This document shows positions 11,794-19,486 of a stretch of DNA of 21,709 nt, piece after piece. Below the pieces are notes generated by a model. The model searched no databases. It was given only the letters and a program-made list of their open reading frames with translations, and had not been told where the DNA came from. Source of the DNA: a virus. Location: IMG/VR virus record IMGVR_UViG_3300027720_000035, positions 1 to 21,709 of that record; one strand, written 5' to 3'. The stretch's first letter is position 1, and each line of letters starts with the position of its first letter. Made by a program: the position numbers and the translations under genes.

Positions 11794-12818
11794 TAGATAA
11801 TTGTGTTGCCTTCTATTTTGTAATTATTTACGGACACTAAATTATCAATTTTTGTTAGAATAGCAAAGCCATGATTCCATTCATTTATTTCCATGTAATC
11901 TGGTGCTAATTCACACAGACATCCAAGGCTATATGCTCTTATTGTACTAGACTCACCGGTTCCATAAACTCTTTGTGAGCTTTGAGAACTTTTATGAAAG
12001 TGATTTACAATACAATTGGTTTTAAGTCTCATTAGAGCAGTTCTTGCTGGTACTACACCACCTGCTCCAGGAATCTTGTCGCCGTGCTCTATAAGGAAGT
12101 CACCAAAAATAACTTTGGTTCTAAATGGAAGATACTCTATTTTGTATTCAGCAACATGTAAGATTACATCTAACCTAAATTCATCCATGTCAAGTAACTC
12201 AGATGCTTTTATTCTAAGATATCTTTCAAACCTGTTTTCATGGTTACCAGGTATAAAATAAATAGGAATCCCAGGAAATCTAGAGCGCATGTACTCAAAG
12301 AACTGTTTACCTGCTTCTATTTCATTTTTAAAATGAATCTTTCTTGGATCTTTTTCATGAAAAGAAAGCTGATAAAAGTCAAGTAAGTCTCCATTGATTA
12401 AGATGCTGTCTACGCCTTCTGCTTCCATTTTATCACAAGCAGTTTCTATAGCATCTTCATCATGATATGGTATATGGAGGTCACCAATAACACCAAGTTT
12501 TCTACATCCTGTAGGAAATGTGAATGTTCCTCTCTTTTCTGATAAGGATGTTGGTAAGGATACAAAATTTTGCATTACTTTTGTTTTAAGTTCTTTTTGA
12601 AACTCTTTATTATTCAATCTTTCTCTATGATATTTTCCTATTTGACCTCTGTAATATCTAACTCTAGTATACACATTTTCAAATTTTTCAAAATATCCCC
12701 CATTTTCAGAATAGATTTTTTTTGCTAGAGTTTTACTTGGTGAATTAGGGAATTTTTTGAGATATTCTAAAATAATCTTAGTAGTTTCCTTGGTTACTTT
12801 TTTTGGATTTTTATTCAT
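11793..12818 (-). CDS. Calcineurin-like metallophosphoesterase with N-terminal helical domain
   Basis: The start chosen is ATG at 12818 (341 aa). The longer frame to 12908 would add a hydrophobic, non-family N-terminus and overlap the divergent gene. Residues 1-75 are a basic helical region (TKETTKIILEYLKKF, PSKTLAKKIYSENGG, VRYYRGQIGKYHRE) that looks like a winged helix. From 108 on the phosphoesterase motifs appear in order: GDLHIP (112-117), GDLLD (143-147), GNHEN (191-195), EHGD (244-247) and H-F-H (273-275). All metal ligands expected for a two-metal enzyme are visible. The substrate is unknown: phosphoester, nucleotide or DNA end. It heads a two-gene minus-strand operon. Confidence 0.9.
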   Translation of the reverse strand: MNKNPKKVTKETTKIILEYLKKFPNSPSKTLAKKIYSENGGYFEKFENVYTRVRYYRGQIGKYHRERLNNKEFQKELKTKVMQNFVSLPTSLSEKRGTFTFPTGCRKLGVIGDLHIPYHDEDAIETACDKMEAEGVDSILINGDLLDFYQLSFHEKDPRKIHFKNEIEAGKQFFEYMRSRFPGIPIYFIPGNHENRFERYLRIKASELLDMDEFRLDVILHVAEYKIEYLPFRTKVIFGDFLIEHGDKIPGAGGVVPARTALMRLKTNCIVNHFHKSSQSSQRVYGTGESSTIRAYSLGCLCELAPDYMEINEWNHGFAILTKIDNLVSVNNYKIEGNTII

Positions 12819-12849
12819 AAGCTTATAATAATATAATAAAAAATACCGT
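12819..12849. promoter_or_regulatory. Compact divergent intergenic region
   Basis: Only 31 bases separate the divergent starts at 12818 (minus) and 12850 (plus). They are almost pure A/T and hold TATAAT at 12824-12829 and 12832-12837. Promoters for both directions, if here, would give very short leaders or overlap the coding regions. Confidence 0.35.
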
Positions 12850-13224
12850 ATGTTTAGTTTCAAACTTACAAAGAAGAATGGAAATTTAGTGCATATTAAT
12901 GAAAGCACAAAGATTTCTTATCAATTATTTCTTGATAAACTTCAAGATGGTCAGGAAGTTGAGGTCTTTATGGGACTAACTTCAGACAATGGTAGCTTAG
13001 CACAATTAGCTAAGATACACGCCTGTATTAGAGAATTAGCCAAAGAATCTGGCTATACATTTGATGAGATGAAAGTTCTAGTTAAAAAGCATTCTGGTCT
13101 CTGTTATGACGGAGGTGGTGCAGAATACTGTAAGTCTTTTAAAGAATGTAGCAAAGAAGAGTTAGCAATGGCAATAGAATCTGCTATTGAAATTGGTAAG
13201 GATTTAAATATTAATCTTGCTTAA
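12850..13224 (+). CDS. NinB-like recombination protein (tentative)
   Basis: A 124-aa protein with the layout of NinB-like phage proteins: NGSLAQLAKIHACIRELAKE (a QN/QLAK-type helix), SGYTFDEMKVLVKKHSG, a cysteine-containing loop (CYDGGGAEYCKSFKEC) and a final helix EELAMAIESAIEIGKDLNI. NinB of lambda binds ssDNA and assists recombination. The match is by pattern and could be wrong. The gene is framed by two minus-strand genes and overlaps the second by 14 bases at its 3' end. Confidence 0.55.
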   Translation: MFSFKLTKKNGNLVHINESTKISYQLFLDKLQDGQEVEVFMGLTSDNGSLAQLAKIHACIRELAKESGYTFDEMKVLVKKHSGLCYDGGGAEYCKSFKECSKEELAMAIESAIEIGKDLNINLA

Positions 13225-13504
13225 TACTATCTTCAGTTATTTCTTTTTCCTCAAATTGATTAGTTTCAGTTGCTTGTCTTTCAATTTCAGCTAAAAGTAA
13301 AATAACTGTATAAATACTGCGTTGAAGATCATCTAGATCTTGATATTCCTTAGTCATTAAGTCTTTAAGATACTGATCTTTATCTTCAACATCAACTCTA
13401 TTAAATAAATAAAAAGATACTGCTTTACTCATTAAATAAAATGATTTATTTACTGAAATGCTCATTAAAGCATCATCTTTTATTTCTTTGATTTTTGCAT
13501 TCAT
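13211..13504 (-). CDS. Hypothetical protein, 97 aa
   Basis: A helical, acidic 97-aa protein on the minus strand: MNAKIKEIKDDALMSISVNK, SKAVSFYLFNRVD, then KDQYLKDLMTKEYQDLDDLQ and a last helix VILLLAEIERQA with an acidic tail. No motif of known function. It is a single minus-strand gene whose end overlaps the NinB-like gene by 14 bases, and it is divergent from the uracil-DNA glycosylase gene, from which only 29 bases separate it. Confidence 0.7.
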   Translation of the reverse strand: MNAKIKEIKDDALMSISVNKSFYLMSKAVSFYLFNRVDVEDKDQYLKDLMTKEYQDLDDLQRSIYTVILLLAEIERQATETNQFEEKEITEDSIKQD

Positions 13505-13533
13505 AGTAATAATTTTAACAAAAATAAGAAAAA
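13505..13533. promoter_or_regulatory. Short divergent intergenic region
   Basis: These 29 A/T-rich bases lie between the minus-strand 97-aa gene and the uracil-DNA glycosylase start. There is no clear promoter box; the plus-strand leader TAACAAAAATAAGAAAAA is of the A-rich type seen before most starts in the window. Confidence 0.3.
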
Positions 13534-14241
13534 ATGAAAATAGAACTAGAAATTGATAGCATTAAACAAAAAATGTTTGAAAAACTTCAGCCTAGTGGTT
13601 GGGATAAGTTTTTTAAATCTTACCTGTTTAGTTCTGAGTTTACAGAAGTTTTAACTAAGCTTTATAAAATGAGTAGTGAAGATAAAAGATTTACTCCACC
13701 TTTAAAAGATTTATTTAGAGCATTTGAAGAATGTCCATATAATGATTTAAGACTAGTTATAGTTGGACAAGATCCATATCCTACATTAGGTGTAGCTGAT
13801 GGTATATCATTTAGCTGTAGTAAATCTGAAAAAGAACAACCTTCTCTTAGATATATGTTAAATGAAGTTGAGAAATTATATCCAAATGGGTATGATAGAT
13901 CATTAGACTTATCAAAATGGTCCCGACAGGGTATACTTATGCTTAATACATCTCTTACAACTGAAGTAGGTAAGATAGGTAAACATTATGATTTATGGCA
14001 AGAATTTACAGCAAATTTATTTGACTATCTTAATCATAATAAAAAAGAACTTACATATCTTTACCTTGGTAAAAAAGCACAAGAGTGGGCAGAATATGTT
14101 GGAGATAATAATCACAAAGTATTTGCAAGCCACCCGGCAAGTGCAGCTTATAATAAGCAGAGAGAATGGAATTCAGATAATGCATTCTTAAAAGTGCATC
14201 ATTTAGTTTCAGAAACAACAGGATATAATATTAATTGGTAG
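13534..14241 (+). CDS. ung: Uracil-DNA glycosylase, family 1
   Basis: A 235-aa protein, the usual length of Ung. VIVGQDPYP (75-83) is motif A with catalytic Asp80 (the usual final His is Pro83), followed by LGVADGISFS. LMLNTSLTTEVGKIGKH (135-151) matches the LLLNxxLT segment. ASHPASAAYNKQREW (198-212) holds His200 of the HPSPLSA motif. The enzyme removes uracil from DNA, keeping phage DNA free of deaminated or misincorporated bases. It opens the plus-strand replication run, one base before the next start. Uracil-DNA glycosylase is a typical component of crAss-like replication modules. Confidence 0.95.
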   Translation: MKIELEIDSIKQKMFEKLQPSGWDKFFKSYLFSSEFTEVLTKLYKMSSEDKRFTPPLKDLFRAFEECPYNDLRLVIVGQDPYPTLGVADGISFSCSKSEKEQPSLRYMLNEVEKLYPNGYDRSLDLSKWSRQGILMLNTSLTTEVGKIGKHYDLWQEFTANLFDYLNHNKKELTYLYLGKKAQEWAEYVGDNNHKVFASHPASAAYNKQREWNSDNAFLKVHHLVSETTGYNINW

Positions 14242-14242
14242 T

Positions 14243-14830
14243 ATGGAAGATATATTTTTAAGATTGATTGGAGAAGGAATTACTCCAAATAGTTATTATG
14301 TTTTACATTGTGTAAAACAAAGTATAATTCCTGCATCTTATATAAGCAAGGAATTAGAAGTAAAGAGATTAATTTCTGATGGTTGGTTAAATGAAGACTT
14401 GACATTAACAAATAAAAGTATTATCTTTACTACTGAGATTGATGGCTTCTTTAAGAAGTCAAAAAAGAAAACATCTAAACTTTTATTGGGAGATAATTTT
14501 GAAGACTCTGTAAAAAAGTATTCAGAAACATTTCCAAGTATTAAACTTGCCAGTGGTAAGTATGCAAGATCTAATTCTAAAAACTTAGAAAATGCATTTA
14601 GATGGTTCTTTGAAACTTATGATTATGATTGGGAAACAGTTTTGTTAGCAGCAAAGAAATATGTTTTGGAATACAGGGAGATTGATTATCAGTATATGAG
14701 AACATCTCAATATTTTATTAGAAAGCAAAGCAGTGACAAAACTTGGGACTCAGATTTAGCTGATTATTGTGAAATGATTATAAACAAACCAGATGATGAA
14801 ATAATATTTATTAAAGAAAGACTATTTTGA
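14243..14830 (+). CDS. Replication-module hypothetical protein, 195 aa
   Basis: A 195-aa protein. Residues 1-60 (EGITPNSYYVLHCVKQSIIP, ISKELEVKRLISDGWLNEDL, LTLTNKS) read like a winged helix, as in DnaD-like or RepA-like proteins. The C-terminal part (SGKYARSNSKNLENAFRWFF, then DWETVLLAAKKYV and MRTSQYFIRKQ) is a helical domain that I associate with phage replication-initiation or helicase-loading proteins, from memory. It sits between the uracil-DNA glycosylase and the DnaB-like helicase, as a loader might. Role inferred, not proven. The TGA stop overlaps the TTG start of the next gene. Confidence 0.7.
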   Translation: MEDIFLRLIGEGITPNSYYVLHCVKQSIIPASYISKELEVKRLISDGWLNEDLTLTNKSIIFTTEIDGFFKKSKKKTSKLLLGDNFEDSVKKYSETFPSIKLASGKYARSNSKNLENAFRWFFETYDYDWETVLLAAKKYVLEYREIDYQYMRTSQYFIRKQSSDKTWDSDLADYCEMIINKPDDEIIFIKERLF

Positions 14831-15015
14831 TACATATAAATTTAAAGAAGTTACTTATTGGGATTATTGGGAGCGTGTGTTTGTATCTAATAATTAACAA
14901 CTACATTATAGAAGTGAGCATTTTGCAGTATATAGCTATAGAAGCTATAATTACTTTGTCTCATTATTTATATGAAAGAATTCAACCTTCAATAGAAGGT
15001 ACCCCGGAAAATTAA
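14827..15015 (+). CDS. Small two-segment membrane protein, 62 aa (TTG start)
   Basis: The frame begins at TTG 14827 within the upstream stop (TTGA) and encodes two hydrophobic segments: about residues 8-25 (KLLIGIIGSVCLYLIINN) and 31-47 (SILQYIAIEAIITLSHY). These are joined by an acidic turn and followed by a polar tail IQPSIEGTPEN. An inner-membrane hairpin is likely. It lies between a putative replication protein and the DnaB-like helicase, which is an odd place for a membrane protein; membrane anchoring of replication is a possible reading. The TTG start is unusual but is backed by the coupling. Confidence 0.6.
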   Translation: MIHINLKKLLIGIIGSVCLYLIINNYIIEVSILQYIAIEAIITLSHYLYERIQPSIEGTPEN

Positions 15016-15025
15016 TCTATAGAAT

Positions 15026-15997
15026 ATGTATAATAATGCGAGCCCTTTAAAGGCTGTGAGTGAAAGAGATGCTGTTAAAAAAGCTCTCTATAAAATGAAA
15101 GCTAGACACAATGGTGAATTAAAATCATTGAAGACAGCTTGGGTAAATTTTAATAATATTTTTTGTGATGGTCTAGAATGGAGAACTATTACAGTTGTTG
15201 GTGCTCGGCCAGGAACCGGTAAGACTTTATTTATGGAACAATTGGTTAATGATGTCATAATGATTAATCCTGACCAAAAGTTCAGAATACTAAAGTTTCA
15301 GTTTGAGATGTTAGATGAGACAAATGGTATTAGAAAATTGTCTATGAATGTAGGTTCTGATTACAATACTCTGATGAGTAAGGGAAAACCTGTTGACAAA
15401 AGTATTTTTCAAAAGTGTGTGGAATTTTATGATAGTACAGCAAGTTATGATATAGTAGATGTGGTGTATGATCCATGTACAGTAGATGAGATGTGTGCTA
15501 CTATTCATGCTTATATGGAGAAGCATAAAAGTGAAGATGGATTTACAAATACTTTAGTTACTATAGATCATTCAGCTTTATTTAAGGTTGGTAAGGGGCA
15601 GAAGGATAAGTTTGAGATGCTTTATACATTAGGTGAAGCCCTTACAGAAATGAAGAAGAAGTTTCCTGTGGCATTCTTGGTTCTTAGTCAGTTAAACAGA
15701 AATGTTGAAACTATAGAAAGAGCTAAAAATGGTACATATGGAAACTATATTCTTGACTCTGATTTATATGGTTCTGATGCTTTATTACAACATGCAGATG
15801 TAGTGCTTGGTATTAACCGTCCTGCCAATAGAAAACTTAAATTCTATGGACCTGAGAGGTATATTATCAATGACCCAGATTTATTAGTATTTCACATACT
15901 AAAATCTAGAAATGGCTTTATGGGTATGAACTTCTTCAAGTTAGATAGAAATGTCATGAGGCTTATGGAAATTGATCCACCACCTACATCAAATTAA
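15026..15997 (+). CDS. DnaB-like replicative helicase
   Basis: A 323-aa protein covering the RecA-like C-terminal domain of DnaB. Walker A is GARPGTGKT (59-67), Walker B is TLVTIDHSA (176-184), the SQLNRNVE segment spans 221-228, LYGSDALLQHADVVLGINRP spans 248-267 (compare DnaB G-A-I-E-Q-D-A-D), and ILKSRNGFMG (291-300) is the arginine-finger and glycine region. The DnaB N-terminal domain is missing, apart from about 50 residues of basic helix. It should form a hexamer unwinding the phage fork. It pairs with the primase encoded at 18076 and is typical of phage replication modules. Confidence 0.9.
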   Translation: MYNNASPLKAVSERDAVKKALYKMKARHNGELKSLKTAWVNFNNIFCDGLEWRTITVVGARPGTGKTLFMEQLVNDVIMINPDQKFRILKFQFEMLDETNGIRKLSMNVGSDYNTLMSKGKPVDKSIFQKCVEFYDSTASYDIVDVVYDPCTVDEMCATIHAYMEKHKSEDGFTNTLVTIDHSALFKVGKGQKDKFEMLYTLGEALTEMKKKFPVAFLVLSQLNRNVETIERAKNGTYGNYILDSDLYGSDALLQHADVVLGINRPANRKLKFYGPERYIINDPDLLVFHILKSRNGFMGMNFFKLDRNVMRLMEIDPPPTSN

Positions 15998-16008
15998 AAT
16001 TAAAAATT

Positions 16009-16590
16009 ATGTATAACAGAAAAGAAAAAGAAAAAGAGTTGATGGAACATCACTCAAAGTTTTTAGAAAAACTAACCAGTGGTCATCAGTTTACAGCTAA
16101 GACTGCATTTTATAGCAAAGGTAAGTTTGGAAGACAGATTCAGTTTTTTGAAAATGAATTAAACAAGGGTACTGATATCTATATAGAATTAGTGGACATT
16201 GAGAGGGATGCAAGAGGAGCTGAGACAAACATGGTTTCCATGTTTTGGGAAAGACCACTATTCAAGTATAGATACAATCCTTATTTTAAGGAAGAGTATG
16301 AAGTTAAAACTTCTACAAATTCTAGAGGCGAGGAGTATTCTGCATATGTTGTTCCAACTTCAGAACTTGTTTGTGTAAACAAAGGGTCTGAAGAAATTCC
16401 TTACAATAGCTATGAGACACAGAGAACTGAAGAACCAAAAGAACAAAAGAGACTAAGTGTGTTTCCAGATTTTGAAGAGGAGTTTGTTCCCAAAATGAAA
16501 GACATAGAAGGCTCTGATGATGTATCTGCTATTTTACTGGAGATTGCAGCTGGATTTCAAAAACTTGCAATAGCACTAAAAAACAAATAA
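16009..16590 (+). CDS. Hypothetical protein of the replication module, 193 aa
   Basis: A 193-aa protein without a recognised motif. It starts with a charged helix (KEKEKELMEHHSKFLEKL), followed by a beta-rich middle (FGRQIQFFENELNKGTDIYI, ELVDIERDARGAE) and a low-complexity acidic linker (RTEEPKEQKRLSVFPDFEEE), and ends in a helix ILLEIAAGFQKLAIALKNK. The acidic linker plus terminal amphipathic helix suggests a tail that binds partner proteins. It lies one base from the Sak4-like gene, so they are probably co-expressed; it may be an accessory protein of replication or recombination. Confidence 0.75.
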   Translation: MYNRKEKEKELMEHHSKFLEKLTSGHQFTAKTAFYSKGKFGRQIQFFENELNKGTDIYIELVDIERDARGAETNMVSMFWERPLFKYRYNPYFKEEYEVKTSTNSRGEEYSAYVVPTSELVCVNKGSEEIPYNSYETQRTEEPKEQKRLSVFPDFEEEFVPKMKDIEGSDDVSAILLEIAAGFQKLAIALKNK

Positions 16591-16591
16591 C

Positions 16592-17311
16592 ATGGGTATA
16601 GTACTTCCAACTAAAAAAGTAAAAGCTAACAGGGTTAATCCTAAGAGATTAATTGTGTATTCAAAGCCTAAGACAGGTAAGACAACTGCATTTGCAGGTC
16701 TTGATGATAATTTAATTATTGACTTAGAGAATGGTGCAGACTATGTAGAAGCACTTAAAGTCAAAGCTAATAATCTTCAGGAGTTGAAAGAAGTTGGCAA
16801 AGCAATCAAAGATGCTGGTTATCCATATCAATATATTACTATTGATACTGTTACAGCTCTAGAAGATATGGTTATGCCACTTGCAATTAACTTATATAAA
16901 CAAACATCAATGGGTAAGAATTATTCTGGAGACAGTGTTCTTACATTACCTAATGGTGCGGGTTACTTATATGTTAGGCAAGCATTCTTTCAAGTTTTAG
17001 ATTTTATTGATACCTTAGCTCCCCATATTATTTTATCTGGTCACATTAAAGACAAGCAGGTAGATGATAAAGGAGAGATGGTTATGTCTGCAAATATAGA
17101 TTTGACAGGCAAGATAAAATCTCTAATTTGTGCTAACGCAGATGCAATTGGTTATATGTATAGAAAGGGTAATGAAACCATTCTTAGCTTTAAAACTAAT
17201 GAAGAAGTGACTTGTGGTGCAAGGCCAGAGCACTTGCAAAATGAAGAAATAATAATTTCTGAGATGAAAGATGGTAAGTTAAAGACTTACTGGAATAAAG
17301 TGTATAAATAA
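16592..17311 (+). CDS. Sak4-like RecA-fold ATPase
   Basis: A 239-aa single-domain ATPase. Walker A is SKPKTGKTT (24-32), Walker B is YITIDTVT (81-88), and ILSGHIKDKQVDD is a sensor-like strand. The size and the KPKTGKTTxxA core match the Sak4 (AAA_24) group of phage single-strand annealing and recombination proteins, which resemble RadA or Rad51 cores. In the phages studied, Sak4 works with a phage single-strand binding protein; the next gene is a fitting partner. It probably acts in recombination-dependent replication or annealing. The RecA-fold assignment is firm, the Sak4 subtype less so. Confidence 0.83.
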   Translation: MGIVLPTKKVKANRVNPKRLIVYSKPKTGKTTAFAGLDDNLIIDLENGADYVEALKVKANNLQELKEVGKAIKDAGYPYQYITIDTVTALEDMVMPLAINLYKQTSMGKNYSGDSVLTLPNGAGYLYVRQAFFQVLDFIDTLAPHIILSGHIKDKQVDDKGEMVMSANIDLTGKIKSLICANADAIGYMYRKGNETILSFKTNEEVTCGARPEHLQNEEIIISEMKDGKLKTYWNKVYK

Positions 17312-17326
17312 TAAAAAACAAACAAA

Positions 17327-18019
17327 ATGGGTTTAAGTACAAAAGATCTAGTAAATGAGAATGGTGGTGGTGGAATGGCAAAAACTATTGCCCCAGGAAA
17401 TCACAAATTAAAAATCAACAGTATTACGTTAGAAGACTTTCAATTTATTGATGGTGCTAAACACTTAATACTAAATGTTGAGACAGAACCAATTGACGGG
17501 TTTGAAGGTTTTCTGATTGATAAAGATGATGAAAGCAAAGGAAGATATAAGGGTCAGATTGGTAGAGTAAAAGCTAGTCAATATGCATATGCTGATGGGC
17601 AAACTAAGTCTGGAATTAAAATTCAGAGAGATAGATCTTTGATGATGTTCTTGGCTAACTTGTCTAAGGCAACTGGAATAATGAGTTGGTTTGAGGAGCA
17701 GGATAACAAGTTTAATACAATTGAAGATTTTGTAAGAAACTTTAGTAACAATGCTCCACTTAAAGATAAGTATCTAGATTTCTGTGTTGCCGGTAAGGAA
17801 TATGAGAACAAGTCTGGCTATACTGCATATGACATGTGGTTACCAAAAGCTGAAAATAATAAGTATGCTTATGGTGAAGAAGGTTCTGATAGAATTCTTA
17901 AGTATGACGAGGCTAAGCACCTTAAGAAAATTGAGGTAAAGCCAGTAGATAATTTTGGTGATGATGATGATGAATTTCCAACACCAGGAAGAACATCTTC
18001 TGACTTTAGTTTAGATTAA
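17327..18019 (+). CDS. Putative single-stranded DNA-binding protein
   Basis: A 230-aa protein with a beta-rich first half (APGNHKLKINSITLEDFQFI, LILNVETEPIDGFEGF, GQIGRVKAS) like an OB-fold strand series, a helical middle and the acidic tail DDDDEFPTPGRTSSDFSLD. An acidic, flexible C-terminus ending in a hydrophobic residue is the feature by which SSB-type proteins bind partners. Position directly after the Sak4-like ATPase and before a strong terminator supports an ssDNA-binding role. I do not recognise the family with certainty, so function is inferred from fold pattern, tail and neighbours. Confidence 0.65.
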   Translation: MGLSTKDLVNENGGGGMAKTIAPGNHKLKINSITLEDFQFIDGAKHLILNVETEPIDGFEGFLIDKDDESKGRYKGQIGRVKASQYAYADGQTKSGIKIQRDRSLMMFLANLSKATGIMSWFEEQDNKFNTIEDFVRNFSNNAPLKDKYLDFCVAGKEYENKSGYTAYDMWLPKAENNKYAYGEEGSDRILKYDEAKHLKKIEVKPVDNFGDDDDEFPTPGRTSSDFSLD

Positions 18020-18027
18020 CAACTCCT

Positions 18028-18058
18028 AAATAAAGGGGTTGTAATGGCCCCTTTATTT
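18028..18058. terminator. Rho-independent terminator with perfect 11-bp stem
   Basis: AAATAAAGGGG (18028-18038) pairs with CCCCTTTATTT (18048-18058) over the 9-base loop TTGTAATGG. The A-rich 5' arm and T-rich 3' arm let it terminate from both directions. It divides the helicase-Sak4-SSB transcript from the primase gene that starts 18 bases later. Confidence 0.88.
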
Positions 18059-18075
18059 ACTTAACTTGGGTTGCT

Positions 18076-19059
18076 ATGATTTCCACAAAAAACTTAATAT
18101 GTGATTTAACTGATGTCCCAAGAGAATGGGCATTTGAACATTATCTTAACCTAACAGAAAAACTCACAGGACAAGATATTAAAATGAAGTCAGTATTTAA
18201 TCCACGGGAGAAGACACCTTCTATGTGTATTTATATTGACAGAAATAGTATCTATAAGTTTAAAGATTTTTCTTCAGGTAATGGTGGTGATTCTATTGCT
18301 CTTGTCCAAAGTCTATTTAATTTACCCACTAGAGGTTCCGCAAGTTATAAGATTATAGAAGACTATAACCAGTATGTTCTAAACAATGGTCATAATCCTA
18401 TAAAGTCTTATAAACAACACAGTAAATTTAAAGTTACTGATTATGAGATGCGGCACTGGAATACTCTTGATCAAAAATATTGGATGAAATATCACATTGG
18501 TTCTAGATTATTGTCTAGATATAATGTGGTTCCACTAGAATATTATGTGATGACAAAGACAGATGAAAATGATGTTGTGTCAAGTATAACTATCAAGGGC
18601 AATTATATGTATGGGTATTTTAAAGATGATGGGACACTCTATAAGATCTATCAGCCAAAAGTAAAAGACAGTAAATTTATCAAGGTAAGAGATTATATAC
18701 AAGGTACTGAACAATTAGTATTTGATAAACCTTATTTAATTATTGCATCTTCACTTAAAGATTTAATGGCATATCAAAAACTAAAGATTAGTAATTCAGA
18801 AGCAATTGCACCAGACAGTGAGAATACTATGATGCCAGAGAATATAATGAGTAGCATTAGTTCTAAGTATCAGAAAGTATGTGTGTTGTTTGATAATGAT
18901 GAGGCTGGTATAAAAGCTGCGGAGAAATACAAATCTAGATATGGTTTTGAATATGTTATTCTAGAGATGGAGAAGGATTTATCAGATGCTATTAAAGTAC
19001 ATGGTATAGATAAAGTTAGAGAGAATCTATTACCGTTATTAAAACAAGCATTATTATGA
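18076..19059 (+). CDS. DnaG-like primase with degenerate zinc domain
   Basis: A 327-aa protein. Residues 39-78 (VFNPREKTPSMCIYI, then FKDFSSGNGGDSIALV) follow the DnaG zinc-domain pattern (CPFHxEKTPSF... CFGCGxGGDxI) but without the four cysteines; only C51 remains. A TOPRIM domain follows: YLIIASSLKDLMAYQKL (220-236), VCVLFDNDEAG (268-278) with the D-N-D motif, and MEKDLSD (298-304). The Glu usual in the first TOPRIM strand is replaced (IASS). It should make RNA primers for the phage fork with the DnaB-like helicase. It begins after a terminator and overlaps the next gene by 4 bases. Confidence 0.85.
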   Translation: MISTKNLICDLTDVPREWAFEHYLNLTEKLTGQDIKMKSVFNPREKTPSMCIYIDRNSIYKFKDFSSGNGGDSIALVQSLFNLPTRGSASYKIIEDYNQYVLNNGHNPIKSYKQHSKFKVTDYEMRHWNTLDQKYWMKYHIGSRLLSRYNVVPLEYYVMTKTDENDVVSSITIKGNYMYGYFKDDGTLYKIYQPKVKDSKFIKVRDYIQGTEQLVFDKPYLIIASSLKDLMAYQKLKISNSEAIAPDSENTMMPENIMSSISSKYQKVCVLFDNDEAGIKAAEKYKSRYGFEYVILEMEKDLSDAIKVHGIDKVRENLLPLLKQALL

Positions 19060-19484
19060 GTAAATGGTCATACCAAGGGCAAGACTTTGAAAACTCCATG
19101 ATTCCAGAAGGAGCAGAAGGTTTTGTGTATGAGATGCAGGCTATAATAAATGGAAAGCTTGTAAGGTATATTGGAAAGAAGAACTTTTATTCTACAACAA
19201 AGAAGAGAATGGGTAAGAGAGCTGTAGAACAGTTGCAGGATAAAAGAACTAAAAAGTATACTATACAAAAGAAGCTATCATATATAGATTATTATAGTAG
19301 CAATGCAGAATTAAAAGCTGCACATAAAGCCGGGATAGACATTAGAAGGTACATTATCAAGATATGTCTTACTAAGACTGAACTTACTTATTATGAGACT
19401 AAGTATCAGTTTGTTAGGGGAGTACTTGAGAGTGATGAGTTTCTGAATGGAAATATTCTAGGCAGGTTTTACAAATTCAAATAA
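19056..19484 (+). CDS. GIY-YIG-like (SegE-type) endonuclease
   Basis: A 142-aa protein. GFVYEM (22-27) and VRYIGKKNF (36-44) form a GIY-YIG-like strand pair, TTKKRMGKR follows as the basic helix, and TYYETKYQF (111-119) could supply the catalytic Glu. The closing segment RGVLESDEFLNGNI resembles the C-terminus of phage SegE-like nucleases. Such enzymes cut DNA at defined sites or during recombination and are often mobile homing endonucleases; here it is tightly coupled to the primase (ATGA), so a household role is also possible. No intron is visible around it. Confidence 0.72.
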   Translation: MSKWSYQGQDFENSMIPEGAEGFVYEMQAIINGKLVRYIGKKNFYSTTKKRMGKRAVEQLQDKRTKKYTIQKKLSYIDYYSSNAELKAAHKAGIDIRRYIIKICLTKTELTYYETKYQFVRGVLESDEFLNGNILGRFYKFK

Positions 19485-19486
19485 TT

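Noticed and set aside
12819-12908. Longer start for the metallophosphoesterase (ATG at 12908)
   Set aside because: It adds a hydrophobic, family-untypical 30 residues and would overlap the divergent gene by 59 bases. The ATG at 12818 gives a clean N-terminus.
19056-19484. Homing endonuclease inside an intron
   Set aside because: The flanking primase and DUF6878-like genes are complete and unsplit, and the gene is tightly coupled to the primase, so no intron or intein is supported.
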